Positions 8,381 to 16,361 of a stretch of DNA of 64,000 nt are shown here, in pieces. The stretch comes from BP-133 sp040756995. GTDB lineage: Bacteria > Actinomycetota > Acidimicrobiia > IMCC26256 > BP-133. Numbering within the stretch: the stretch's first letter is position 1; each line of letters opens with the position of its first letter. The notes below the pieces were generated by a model that was not told the origin of the DNA, searched no databases, and saw only the letters and a list, made by a program, of their open reading frames with translations. The translations under genes and the position numbers were made by a program. Location: NCBI GenBank assembly GCA_040756995.1, contig JBFLYK010000005.1:1-64000 (forward strand). Reading direction: 5' to 3'.

Positions 8381-8656
8381 CTACGCCAGGAGAGACACCG
8401 CCACGAAGAGCACGAAGACCAGGACGAGGGCGGCGGCCAGCGGCTGCCTGATCCAGATGATCGAATCGTCGGGGTCGCGGAGGCGCCGGGCGCGGGCCCG
8501 CAGGGTGCCGATGGCCTGATCCTCGGTGATGATCCCCTGGTCGACGAGGCTCCGCAGCTCCGGGTCCCGGGCGATCAGCGCTGCCCGGGCGTAGGCCTCC
8601 TCGTCGGTCGGGACCAACCGGTCGAGGACCAGCCAGGTGAGTCGAGCGGTGCTCAT
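8381..8656 (-). CDS. Small membrane-anchored protein, SHOCT-like
   Basis: A 91-residue protein with a charged cytoplasmic part and a single C-terminal hydrophobic helix (about the last 22 residues, LAAALVLVFVLFVAVSLL), so a tail-anchored protein. The middle, DPELRSLVDQGIITEDQAI, resembles the short SHOCT oligomerisation helix pair. Its start is uncertain: an ATG at 8656 lies just after the Tex stop codon, whereas an ATG at 8734 would overlap tex. The later one is preferred as it avoids a 53-bp overlap. Likely co-transcribed with tex. Function unknown. Confidence 0.55.
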   Translation of the reverse strand: MSTARLTWLVLDRLVPTDEEAYARAALIARDPELRSLVDQGIITEDQAIGTLRARARRLRDPDDSIIWIRQPLAAALVLVFVLFVAVSLLA

Positions 8657-8681
8657 CTCGTCGTAGTTCCCCACGGAGCGG

Positions 8682-10901
8682 TCATCGGCGCTCCCGCCGT
8701 CCGGCTTGAGCCTTTTTTCCCAGAATGTCGTCATCGAGCCGCAGCGACAGCGAGATCCGCTTGCGGGGGACGTCGACGTCCATGACCTTCACCTTCACGA
8801 CGTCGCCGGGCTTGACGACCTCCCGGGGGTCCTTCACGAACCGCTTCGCCATGGCCGAGACGTGGACCAGACCGTCCTGGTGGACGCCGACGTCGACGAA
8901 GGCGCCGAAGGCGGCCACGTTGGTGACCACGCCCTCCAGGATCATCCCCGGGACCAGATCGTCGATCTTCTCCACGCCCTCGGTGAACGTGGCCGTCCTG
9001 AACTCCGGCCGGGGATCCCGCCCCGGCTTCTCCAGTTCCCGCAGGATGTCGGTCACCGTCGGCAGTCCGAAGGTGTCGTCGACGAAGTCGGCCGGGCGCA
9101 GCGATCGCAGCGCCGTGGTGTTGCCGATGAGCGAACGGATGTCGCCGCCGGCCGCCTGCACGATCCGGCGTACCACCGGATAGGCCTCCGGGTGCACCGC
9201 CGAGGAGTCGAGCGGGTCGTCGCCGCCGGGGATGCGGAGGAAGCCGGCGCATTGCTCGAAGGCCTTCGGGCCGAGCCGCGGCACCTCCTTGAGGGCCGTC
9301 CGGCGCCGGAACGGGCCGTGCTCGTCGCGGTGGCGGACGATGTTCTCGGCCAGCCCTTCCCCGATGCCCGACACCCGGGTGAGCAGCGGCGCCGACGCCG
9401 TGTTGACGTCGACGCCGACGGCGTTGACGCAGTCCTCCACCACGGCGTCGAGCGAACGGGAGAGCTTCACCTCCGACACGTCGTGCTGGTACTGACCGAC
9501 GCCGATCGACTTGGGGTCGATCTTGACCAGCTCGGCCAGCGGGTCCTGCAGCCGCCGGGCGATCGACACCGCCCCCCGCAGCGAGACGTCGAGCGACGGC
9601 AGCTCTTTCCCGGCATAGGCCGAGGCGGAGTACACCGACGCCCCGGCCTCCGACACCACGACCTTGGTCAACCCCAGGTCGGGGTGACGCCCGATCAGCT
9701 CGCCGGCCAGCCGGTCGGTCTCCCGGGAGGCGGTCCCGTTGCCGATGGCCACCAGCTCCACCGCATGGGCCCGGGCCAGCCTGGCCAGCCGCTCGATCGA
9801 CTCGTCCCACTGCCGGCGGGGCTCATGGGGATAGATCGTGTCGGTGGCCACCACCTTGCCGGTCCGGTCGACGACCGCCACCTTCACGCCCGTCCGCAGC
9901 CCGGGGTCGAGGCCCATCGTGGCCCGGCTGCCGGCCGGGGCGGCCAGGAGCAGGTCCCGCAGGTTGGCGGCGAAGACCCGCACCGCCTCGTCCTCCGCCT
10001 CCTGGCGCAAGCGGCTGCGGACGTCGATGCCGAGGTGGACGGAGATCCGCGTCTTCCACGCCCACCGCACGGTCTCGGCCAACCAGACGTCGCCCGGCCG
10101 CCGCCCGTCCAGTGCCACCCCGAACCGGGCCGCGATCCGGGCCTCGTAGTCCGCCGGTTCGCCGGGGTCGACGGCGACGTCGAGGATCTCCTCCTTCTCC
10201 CCCCGGAACAGGGCCAGGATCCGGTGGGACGGCAGCTTGGTGAACGGTTCCGAGAAGGCGAAGTAGTCGGCGAACTTGGCGCCCGCCTCTTCCCGTCCGG
10301 CGCGCACGGTCGACACCAGCTGCCCCGAGGACCAGAGGCGCTCCCGCAGGGCACCGATGAGGTCGGCGTCCTCGGCGAAGTGCTCGACGAGGATGGCGCG
10401 GGCGCCGTCGAGCGCCGCGGCGGCGTCGGCGACACCCCGCTCGGCGTCGACGTACCCGGCGGCCACCGCCGCCGGGTCGAGCGACGGGTCGGCCAGCAGC
10501 GCCACCGGCAGCGGCTCCAGCCCGGCCTCCCGGGCGATCTGGGCCTTGGTGCGGCGCTTCGGCTTGTAGGGAAGGTAGATGTCCTCCAGGCGGGCCTTGG
10601 AGTCGGCGGCCAGGATCTTGGCCCGCAGCTCGTCGTCGAGCTTTCCCTGGGCCTCGATCGACTCCAGGACCTGGGCCCGCCGCTCCTCCAGCTCCCGCAG
10701 GTACCGGAGCCGCTCCTCGAGCGTCCGGAGCTGGGCGTCGTCGAGGCCGCCGGTGACCTCCTTGCGGTACCGGGCGATGAACGGGACGGTGGCGCCGCCG
10801 TCGAGCAGGTCGATGGCGGCGCGTACCTGGTGCTCCCGCACCGAGAGTTCCGTGGCGATGATCGAGCCGATCGAGCGGGTCGGGGCGGCGGAGGCGGTCA
10901 C
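8682..10901 (-). CDS. tex: Tex family RNA-binding transcriptional accessory protein
   Basis: A 739-residue protein with the full Tex order. A helical N-terminal region includes the ALLDGGATVPFIARYRKE-like family signature, followed by a YqgF-like RNase H fold (MGLDPGLRTGVKVAVVD), helix-hairpin-helix motifs (NTASAPLLTRVSGIGEGLA) and a C-terminal S1 RNA-binding domain (GVVTNVAAFGAFVDVGVHQD, near 630-700). Tex proteins bind nucleic acid and affect transcription and stress tolerance. The GTG at 10901 is chosen since upstream codons cross the divergent ppx start; only 22 bp separate the two genes, so their promoters must overlap. Length is typical. Confidence 0.93.
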   Translation of the reverse strand: MTASAAPTRSIGSIIATELSVREHQVRAAIDLLDGGATVPFIARYRKEVTGGLDDAQLRTLEERLRYLRELEERRAQVLESIEAQGKLDDELRAKILAADSKARLEDIYLPYKPKRRTKAQIAREAGLEPLPVALLADPSLDPAAVAAGYVDAERGVADAAAALDGARAILVEHFAEDADLIGALRERLWSSGQLVSTVRAGREEAGAKFADYFAFSEPFTKLPSHRILALFRGEKEEILDVAVDPGEPADYEARIAARFGVALDGRRPGDVWLAETVRWAWKTRISVHLGIDVRSRLRQEAEDEAVRVFAANLRDLLLAAPAGSRATMGLDPGLRTGVKVAVVDRTGKVVATDTIYPHEPRRQWDESIERLARLARAHAVELVAIGNGTASRETDRLAGELIGRHPDLGLTKVVVSEAGASVYSASAYAGKELPSLDVSLRGAVSIARRLQDPLAELVKIDPKSIGVGQYQHDVSEVKLSRSLDAVVEDCVNAVGVDVNTASAPLLTRVSGIGEGLAENIVRHRDEHGPFRRRTALKEVPRLGPKAFEQCAGFLRIPGGDDPLDSSAVHPEAYPVVRRIVQAAGGDIRSLIGNTTALRSLRPADFVDDTFGLPTVTDILRELEKPGRDPRPEFRTATFTEGVEKIDDLVPGMILEGVVTNVAAFGAFVDVGVHQDGLVHVSAMAKRFVKDPREVVKPGDVVKVKVMDVDVPRKRISLSLRLDDDILGKKAQAGRRERR

Positions 10902-10923
10902 GCCCGGAGGGTAACCTCCAGCC

Positions 10924-12534
10924 GTGGTGTCAGACGGTCCGCAGGCGGCCACTCCGGTGGCCGCGATCGACATCGGCACCAACAGTTTTCACCTCGTCGT
11001 CGCCCGGCCGACCGGCAACAACCGCTTCGAGATCCTGGCCCGCGACAAGGAGGTCGTCCGGCTGGGCTCCAGCTCCGGCGACATGAAGGAACTGCACCCC
11101 GACGCCATCGAGCGGGGAGTGGCCGCCCTCGGCCGGTTCCGTCGCATCGCCGACACGTTCGGCGCCGAAGTCCACGCCGTGGCCACCAGCGCCGTGCGGG
11201 AAGCGGAGAACCGGGAGGAGTTCCTCGAGGCCGCCCTGGTCAAGGCCAACATCAAGATCGAGGTGATCTCCGGTGTCGAGGAGGCCCGGCTCATCCACCT
11301 CGGTGTGCTCCAGGCCGTGCCGGTCTTCGACCGTCAGGTCCTGGTCATCGACATCGGAGGCGGGAGCACCGAGTTCATCGTCGGCCGGGGCGGCGACGTG
11401 CTGGCCGCCCGGAGCCTCAAGGTCGGCGCCATCCGGCTCACCGAGCGCTTCTTCCGCAAGGAGCCGGTCAAGAGGAAGGCCGTCGACGACGCCCGCAAGT
11501 ACGTGAAGAGCTACCTCCCCCGGGTCCGGGACATGGTGGCCGAGGCCGGCGGCTTCCAGGTGGCCGTCGGCAGCTCCGGCACCATCCTCAACGTGGCCGA
11601 GATGGCGCGGGCCCGCCGGGGGTCCGAGACGCTTCGCCAGGTCGGCATGACCAGCTTCACCGCCGACGACCTCGCCGACGTCGTCGACGACCTCGCCTCC
11701 CGGCCCCGGGTGGCCGACCGGCTGGCGGTGCCAGGGCTCGACCCCCGCCGGGCGGACATCATCCTGGGCGGCGTCGTCGTCCTCGAGCAGGTCTTCAAGG
11801 CGCTCGACATCGACGAGCTGGTGATCTCCGACTTCGCCCTCCGGGAGGGCGTGCTGCTGGACGTGGTGCGCCGCCGCCAGTCCGGCACGCTCGGCCACCT
11901 CCGGGACCTCCGTTACGAAAGCGTGCTGCACCTGGCGGCGCTGGCGCCGGGGGAGAAGGAGCACTGCGAGCGGATCGCCGCCCTGGCCCTCCAGCTCTTC
12001 GAGGGCACCAGGCACCTTTCGGGTCTGTCCGACGAGGCCGAGGAGTGGTTGGAGGCGGCCGCCATCCTCCAGAACGTGGGGCTGATCATCAGCCATGACC
12101 GCCACCACCTCCACAGCTACTACGTGATCCGCCACAGCGAGTTGCTGACGGGGTTCACCGACCACGAGCTCGAGATCATCGCCCTCGTCGCCCGTTACCA
12201 CCGCAAGTCGACGCCGAAGGCCCGCCATCCGGAGTACGCCGCCCTTCCCGAGAGCGACCAGCGGGTGGTGGAGATCCTCTCCGGCGTCCTGCGGATCGCC
12301 GCCGGGCTCGACCGCACCCGCTGCGGCGCCGTGAGCCGGCTCCGGGTCGACGGCGCCCACGGCGGGGAGCCGCTGCGGATCCTGGTCGAGACGGCGCCGG
12401 GCCTCGACGCCGACCTCGAGCTCTACTCCGCCCGCAACCGGAAAGACCTGCTCGAACAGGCCCTGGGCGTCACGGTGGAGATTGAACCGGTGCCGCCCGG
12501 CCTGCTCAAGGACGCGCCGACCAAATCCGCCTGA
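10924..12534 (+). CDS. ppx: Exopolyphosphatase / pppGpp phosphohydrolase family
   Basis: A 536-residue Ppx/GppA protein, hydrolysing terminal phosphates of polyphosphate or pppGpp. The ASKHA nucleotide-binding fold shows AAIDIGTNSFHLVV (phosphate 1), ATSAVREAENREEF, and VLVIDIGGGSTEF (phosphate 2). The C-terminal part (about 330-530) is HD-like helical, with LIISHDRHHLHSYYVI and VARYHRK. Length is that of the long two-domain form. GTG at 10924 is close to the first conserved strand. It ends before a strong hairpin at 12594. Stress or phosphate control is probable from the family, not from visible sites. Confidence 0.92.
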   Translation: MVSDGPQAATPVAAIDIGTNSFHLVVARPTGNNRFEILARDKEVVRLGSSSGDMKELHPDAIERGVAALGRFRRIADTFGAEVHAVATSAVREAENREEFLEAALVKANIKIEVISGVEEARLIHLGVLQAVPVFDRQVLVIDIGGGSTEFIVGRGGDVLAARSLKVGAIRLTERFFRKEPVKRKAVDDARKYVKSYLPRVRDMVAEAGGFQVAVGSSGTILNVAEMARARRGSETLRQVGMTSFTADDLADVVDDLASRPRVADRLAVPGLDPRRADIILGGVVVLEQVFKALDIDELVISDFALREGVLLDVVRRRQSGTLGHLRDLRYESVLHLAALAPGEKEHCERIAALALQLFEGTRHLSGLSDEAEEWLEAAAILQNVGLIISHDRHHLHSYYVIRHSELLTGFTDHELEIIALVARYHRKSTPKARHPEYAALPESDQRVVEILSGVLRIAAGLDRTRCGAVSRLRVDGAHGGEPLRILVETAPGLDADLELYSARNRKDLLEQALGVTVEIEPVPPGLLKDAPTKSA

Positions 12535-12593
12535 TCATGACGATCGACGGCAGTGATAGCTCTGAAAAGTTCTGTAAGGCGCGGCAAAAAGAA

Positions 12594-12625
12594 CGGGGGG
12601 CAACACATGCCTGTGCTGCCCCCCG
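12594..12625. terminator. Hairpin between ppx and a convergent small gene
   Basis: CGGGGGGCA at 12594-12602 pairs with TGCCCCCCG at 12617-12625 around a 14-base loop. It sits between the 3' ends of ppx (plus) and the small secreted-protein gene (minus), so it probably serves both directions. No U-tract is evident on either side. Confidence 0.7.
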
Positions 12626-12642
12626 AGTTGTTCAGAAGAATA

Positions 12643-12867
12643 TTACTTGGCGTACTTGTTGTCGCCGCAGAACGACTTCTCCAACGGCTGGGCCACAGGC
12701 TTGGCGTTGGTGATGAAGGCGTCGAAGAGAGGCTTGCCGGCGTTGTACAGCTGGTCGCACCCCGGCTGGTAGTCGGACGGCGACGGAGCCGGGCTCGCCC
12801 CGGCGGCGGAGAGGGGAAGAGCGGTAGCGACGATCGTTGCTGCGAACAAGCCGATGAAACGCTTCAT
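12643..12867 (-). CDS. Small secreted protein (74 aa)
   Basis: A 74-residue precursor with a classical Sec signal peptide: MKRF, a hydrophobic stretch to about residue 18, and a likely cleavage at AAGA-S near 24. The mature ~50 residues contain two cysteines (PGCDQLYNAG and KSFCGDNKYAK) that could form a disulfide. AAGGAG lies nine bases before the ATG. The gene is monocistronic, flanked by a hairpin at its 3' end and an AT-rich leader. No family recognised; an exported structural or binding role is conceivable. Confidence 0.7.
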   Translation of the reverse strand: MKRFIGLFAATIVATALPLSAAGASPAPSPSDYQPGCDQLYNAGKPLFDAFITNAKPVAQPLEKSFCGDNKYAK

Positions 12868-12984
12868 GGCTTGAGGCTCCTTTGAGTAGGGGAATGGGAC
12901 GGGTGCATTCTGCCTCTCATTGAGCGCAATGTCCCGTCACTGGCCGGATTGATATAACCCAACCAGTCAGTCGGGTTTTTGGAA

Positions 12985-13977
12985 TTAGGCCAGTCGGCGG
13001 CGAGCTGCTCGCAGTGGCAGCGGCTCGCCGAGGAGGCGGCCGACCGCCCGGACCAGGCCCCGGCAGGCGGCCACCTCCCGCAGCAGCGGCTCCGAGGTGC
13101 GCAGCAGGGTGCGCCCGAGCGGCGGCAGGCAGGCCAGGGCCCCCGCCCACACCGCCCGCCACGGCGGACGGGCCACGGCCGGCAGGAACGGCGGGTTCTC
13201 CAGGTACCGCACGGCGGTGGCGGCCTGCTCGCCCACGGCCAGGGCCGGGGCGTGACGGCGGAAGGCGGCGTCCAGCTCGGCCCAGGAGCGGGGCGGGTCG
13301 GGGACGCCGACGGCGGTGCCGACCCGCGCCACCTCGGCCACGTAGGTGTCGAGCTCCGCCCGGCTCATCGGGTGGGCGGCGAACCGGCGGTTGGCCGAGG
13401 CGATGGCCAGGTACTCGGTCACGTGGACCCACTCCAGCAGTTCGGGGTCGGCGGCCGAGTAGGGCCGTCCGTCGGGAGTGTGGCCCACCACCCGGTCGTG
13501 GATGCGGCGCAGCATCTCGCAGCGGCGCTCGGCGGCGGGCGAGGGGTCGTAGACGACGCCCTGGACGAATTCGCCCGTCCGGCGGGTGCGGCCGAAGAAA
13601 TCGCCGCCGAAGGCGCTGTGATCCCACACGCCGGCCATGGCCCTCGGATGGAGCGTCTGCAGGGCGAAGGCGGTCATGCCGGCCACCAGCATCGAGGTGT
13701 CGGCGTGGACCCGCCAGGTGACGGAGTCGGGCCCGAACCACCCCGGATCCCGCGCCGCGGGGTGGTCTCCGTTGGCTTCGGGACCGTCGCTCGGCGGCAG
13801 CCGGCCGTCGCGCGACACGCCCAGCGGGCCGAGCCCCCGGCGGACCACCCGCACCAGCACCGGTGCCGCGACCGCCGCCCAGGCGCCCGCCGCGGCCCCG
13901 GCCGCCGTCTCCACCAGCGACGGCGTCGGCGGGATCCACGGTTCGGTCAGCCGGGACGACGGCAGCGGCGCACCCAT
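12985..13977 (-). CDS. Oxygenase MpaB family protein (DUF2236)
   Basis: A 330-residue protein of the MpaB/latex-clearing-like family, heme-associated oxygenases in characterised relatives. Family landmarks include GWFGPDSVTWRVHADTSM near 85-100, HPRAMAGVWDHSAF, the RTGEFV block, and the conserved histidines in LEWVHVTEYLAIASANR. The N terminus has an Ala/Val-rich hydrophobic segment (about 22-42) that may anchor it in the membrane. The ATG at 13977 follows the sulfotransferase stop by three bases, so the two form an operon with the sulfotransferase first. Substrate not predictable; a lipid or terpenoid is typical for the family. Confidence 0.82.
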   Translation of the reverse strand: MGAPLPSSRLTEPWIPPTPSLVETAAGAAAGAWAAVAAPVLVRVVRRGLGPLGVSRDGRLPPSDGPEANGDHPAARDPGWFGPDSVTWRVHADTSMLVAGMTAFALQTLHPRAMAGVWDHSAFGGDFFGRTRRTGEFVQGVVYDPSPAAERRCEMLRRIHDRVVGHTPDGRPYSAADPELLEWVHVTEYLAIASANRRFAAHPMSRAELDTYVAEVARVGTAVGVPDPPRSWAELDAAFRRHAPALAVGEQAATAVRYLENPPFLPAVARPPWRAVWAGALACLPPLGRTLLRTSEPLLREVAACRGLVRAVGRLLGEPLPLRAARRRLA

Positions 13978-13980
13978 CGT

Positions 13981-14886
13981 CTACAGGGTCGCGCGGTGGA
14001 GCCAGGCGATGAGGTCGGGTGGGGCCAGCTCCCGCACCCGGGCCTCGTAGTGCGCCTGCAGCTCGTCGTCGAAGACATCGGCCCACTGGCCGCTGATTCC
14101 CCGGTTGAAGAAGCCCTCGTTGCTCTTCCAGATGCGGTTGGCGGTGTCGGGGGCCACCAGGCTGGCCCGGCTCCGCATCTCGCTGAAGGTGGCCGCCTTG
14201 ACCAGGGCCGGCCACCGTTCCTCCGGCACGTCGATGCCGAGCCGCCCGGCGAGCCGGCGCATCTCCCCTTCGAGGTCGACCTGCAGATCGTCGTAGTGGA
14301 GGAGGACGACGTCGTCCCGGTCGCGCACGTCCCAGAAGCTCTTCAGGTGATGGATCGTCCCGGCCAGGCTCATGGCCATCTTCTCCAGGGGCCACGGGTC
14401 GTCGATCCAGTGGCGGACGGCCTGGCGGGCGTCGGAGAACATCGGCGGGGGCGGGGGAGCCTCGAAGTAGTCCTCGGGTTCGATGGCGCCCGCCAGGGCG
14501 GTGAACATCGCGTCGAAGTCGAGGTTCTCCAGGTGGGCCTTCCACGACAGGGCGACGTCCCGGGGGTCCCGGCCCACGCAGACGTAGGTGATCCGCTCGT
14601 CGGCGGGCAGCCCGTCCAGCGGCGTGTGGCTCTTGATGAACCGGCGGTGCGCCTGGCGCTCGTACAGCTCGAAGACGTCGGAACGGCGCCGGAGGCGCAT
14701 CTCCAGCCAGGGTGAGAGCTGATCGACCGGCGCCGGGAACTCCGGCGTCTGGAAGATCAGCAGGGCGCAGATCGTCTGCGTCCACGTCGTGCCGCACTTG
14801 GCCGGCGTGCTGATGATGATGTCGCCGGGCCGGAACCGGAAGCCGTCCCAGCGGGCGGTGTCGATCAGGAAGCTCTGGTAGCGCAC
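13981..14886 (-). CDS. PAPS-dependent sulfotransferase
   Basis: A 301-residue cytosolic-type sulfotransferase that would move a sulfuryl group from PAPS to an alcohol, phenol or amine. The 5'-phosphosulfate loop STPAKCGTTW is at 26-35, the catalytic histidine is His87 (FIKSHTPLD), and the 3'-phosphate site CVGRDPRDVALSW follows. Near the C terminus, the RKG-like element is replaced by GFFNRGISGQW. The GTG at 14886 is preferred; the longer frame to 14964 would overlap the start region of the divergent cupredoxin gene. Pairing with the MpaB-like oxygenase suggests hydroxylation and then sulfation of a lipid, as an inference. Confidence 0.88.
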   Translation of the reverse strand: MRYQSFLIDTARWDGFRFRPGDIIISTPAKCGTTWTQTICALLIFQTPEFPAPVDQLSPWLEMRLRRRSDVFELYERQAHRRFIKSHTPLDGLPADERITYVCVGRDPRDVALSWKAHLENLDFDAMFTALAGAIEPEDYFEAPPPPPMFSDARQAVRHWIDDPWPLEKMAMSLAGTIHHLKSFWDVRDRDDVVLLHYDDLQVDLEGEMRRLAGRLGIDVPEERWPALVKAATFSEMRSRASLVAPDTANRIWKSNEGFFNRGISGQWADVFDDELQAHYEARVRELAPPDLIAWLHRATL

Positions 14887-14966
14887 GGCGGTCAAGGTAG
14901 TGGACCGCCCTCTACGGAACCCCCGTTGCGGGCCTCGTGGAGTGTGCTCGATACCATCCGGCAATC

Positions 14967-15398
14967 ATGGCGACACAGTGGCGACGGTGGATGACGGCGG
15001 CCGTGCTGGCGACGGTCGGCCTGGGCCTCGGCGCCTGCGGCGGCGGGGACGACGACAACGAGACCGCCGGCGGCGAGGCGCAGGACACGGCCACCGTGAC
15101 GGCGCCGAGCGCGGTCAGCGGGTCGGGGGCGAAGATCGAGGTCATCGGCAAGGAATTCAGCTACAGCCCCAACAAGCTGACGTTGAAGGCCGGGCAGGCG
15201 ACGACCATCGCCCTCAAGAACACGGGCGCCATCGAGCACGACCTCACCGTCGACGACGCCGACTTCAAGGTCACCGTCGCCGCCGGCCGCACCGCCGACA
15301 AGGAACTCAAGGTCGACAAGCCGGGAACCTACAAGTTCTACTGCTCGCTGCCGGGCCACGAGGACGCCGGCATGAAGGGCGAGCTCGTCGTCGAGTAA
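14967..15398 (+). CDS. Cupredoxin (plastocyanin-like) lipoprotein
   Basis: A 143-residue exported blue-copper protein. The signal peptide ends with the lipobox LGAC, followed by a Gly/Asp-rich tether. The mature part is a single cupredoxin domain with type-1 copper ligands visible as His in AIEHDLTV and Cys, His and Met in YCSLPGHEDAGM. It probably carries electrons or binds copper on the outer face of the membrane. ATG 14967 starts directly before the basic n-region; an upstream in-frame start at 14937 would spoil the signal peptide. The next gene begins 11 bp after its stop. Confidence 0.88.
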   Translation: MATQWRRWMTAAVLATVGLGLGACGGGDDDNETAGGEAQDTATVTAPSAVSGSGAKIEVIGKEFSYSPNKLTLKAGQATTIALKNTGAIEHDLTVDDADFKVTVAAGRTADKELKVDKPGTYKFYCSLPGHEDAGMKGELVVE

Positions 15399-15409
15399 GC
15401 ACTCAGGCC

Positions 15410-16285
15410 GTGGCTGATCTCGCCGGCCGCCCCTTCTACGACGCCCGCCAGGACCCGGCGGGCGGCGGCCCCCGGCCGTGGACGCTCGACGACCTCTGCG
15501 AGTTCGCCGCCGGCGCCGGTGATCCCTATGGCGGCCGGCTGGCCGGTGGTGTCTTCGACGGCGCCGCCGAGCGGCTCCCGCCGTTCTCGCTCCAGCTGGA
15601 GGCGGGAGAGCCGCCGGTGTGGGTCGGCGTCGACGGCGGCGAGCTGGCCCGGTGGTCGGCCGCCCTGGAACGGGTCCTGGCCCGCTGGGGCGTGACCGCC
15701 GGCGACACCGTCGGCTTCTACGAGTACGGCTCCTCGCCGCTCGTGCTGCTGTCGGCCGGGAGCTACGTGCCGGGCCTCGGCCGGGGAGCAACGGACCGCC
15801 TGGGCGCCGACATGTTCTGCAACGACGGCATGGGCAACATGGCGCTGCGGATGGCCGAGGCGGTCCGGGTGGTCGGGCCGTCGGCCGTGGTCCTGCGGGC
15901 TGACGTCGCCGCGCCGTTCACCGAGGCGCTGGAGATGTCCGGCGTGGTGCTGTCCGAGGTCGTCCGGTGGGTGGCGGTGACGGTGCCCGACGGCGCGCCG
16001 TTCGACGGCGACGTCGAGCGCTGGTCCGACCGCTGGGGGCTGCCGGTCCGGCGAATTCTCCGGGCCGACGCCGCCTTCCTGCTGGCCGGCGACTGCCTGA
16101 CCTGTGGCCTCTTCCACATCGACGCCGAGTTCTACGATCTCGACCCCCTTCCCGGCGGCGAGACGGCCGTGACGACCCGTTTCGCCACCACCACCCCGGC
16201 CGTCCGCTACTGCCTTGGCCCAGCCGAGGTGGTTCCGTCCGGCTGCGCCGACGAACCCGCCGTGCCGAGGCTCAGATGGCTCTGA
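15410..16285 (+). CDS. Hypothetical protein, PaaK/adenylate-ligase-associated
   Basis: A 291-residue protein beginning at a GTG 11 bp after the cupredoxin gene. It looks like the N-terminal helical/Rossmann half of phenylacetate-CoA ligase-type proteins (segments such as LERVLARWGVTAGDTVGFYEYG and DMFCNDGMGN). However, it has no SSGTSG-type ATP-binding loop and no C-terminal subdomain. A cysteine pair occurs in AGDCLTCGLFH. The next gene is a complete PaaK-like ligase, so the two may form a heteromeric enzyme. A U-rich hairpin at 16311 follows it. Catalytic function cannot be assigned. Confidence 0.6.
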   Translation: MADLAGRPFYDARQDPAGGGPRPWTLDDLCEFAAGAGDPYGGRLAGGVFDGAAERLPPFSLQLEAGEPPVWVGVDGGELARWSAALERVLARWGVTAGDTVGFYEYGSSPLVLLSAGSYVPGLGRGATDRLGADMFCNDGMGNMALRMAEAVRVVGPSAVVLRADVAAPFTEALEMSGVVLSEVVRWVAVTVPDGAPFDGDVERWSDRWGLPVRRILRADAAFLLAGDCLTCGLFHIDAEFYDLDPLPGGETAVTTRFATTTPAVRYCLGPAEVVPSGCADEPAVPRLRWL

Positions 16286-16310
16286 GCCGCCGTGACGGGA
16301 ACGTTTGTGC

Positions 16311-16337
16311 AGAAACCCGTCCACCAGACGGGTTTCT
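16311..16337 (+). terminator. Intrinsic terminator-like hairpin
   Basis: AGAAACCCGTC at 16311-16321 pairs perfectly with GACGGGTTTCT at 16327-16337 across a five-base loop, and the 3' arm is T-rich. It lies between the stop of the preceding gene and the ATG of the PaaK-like ligase. It may be a terminator or an attenuator of the downstream ligase. Confidence 0.65.
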
Positions 16338-16361
16338 CACCAGACGATTGGCGGAACGCCG

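Noticed and set aside
8706..12098. Very long open frame (over 1100 codons) opposite tex and in another frame of ppx
   Set aside because: Composition is a shadow of high-GC codon bias: Arg/Gly/Pro/His-rich with no domain, antisense to a clear Tex and overlapping a clear Ppx.
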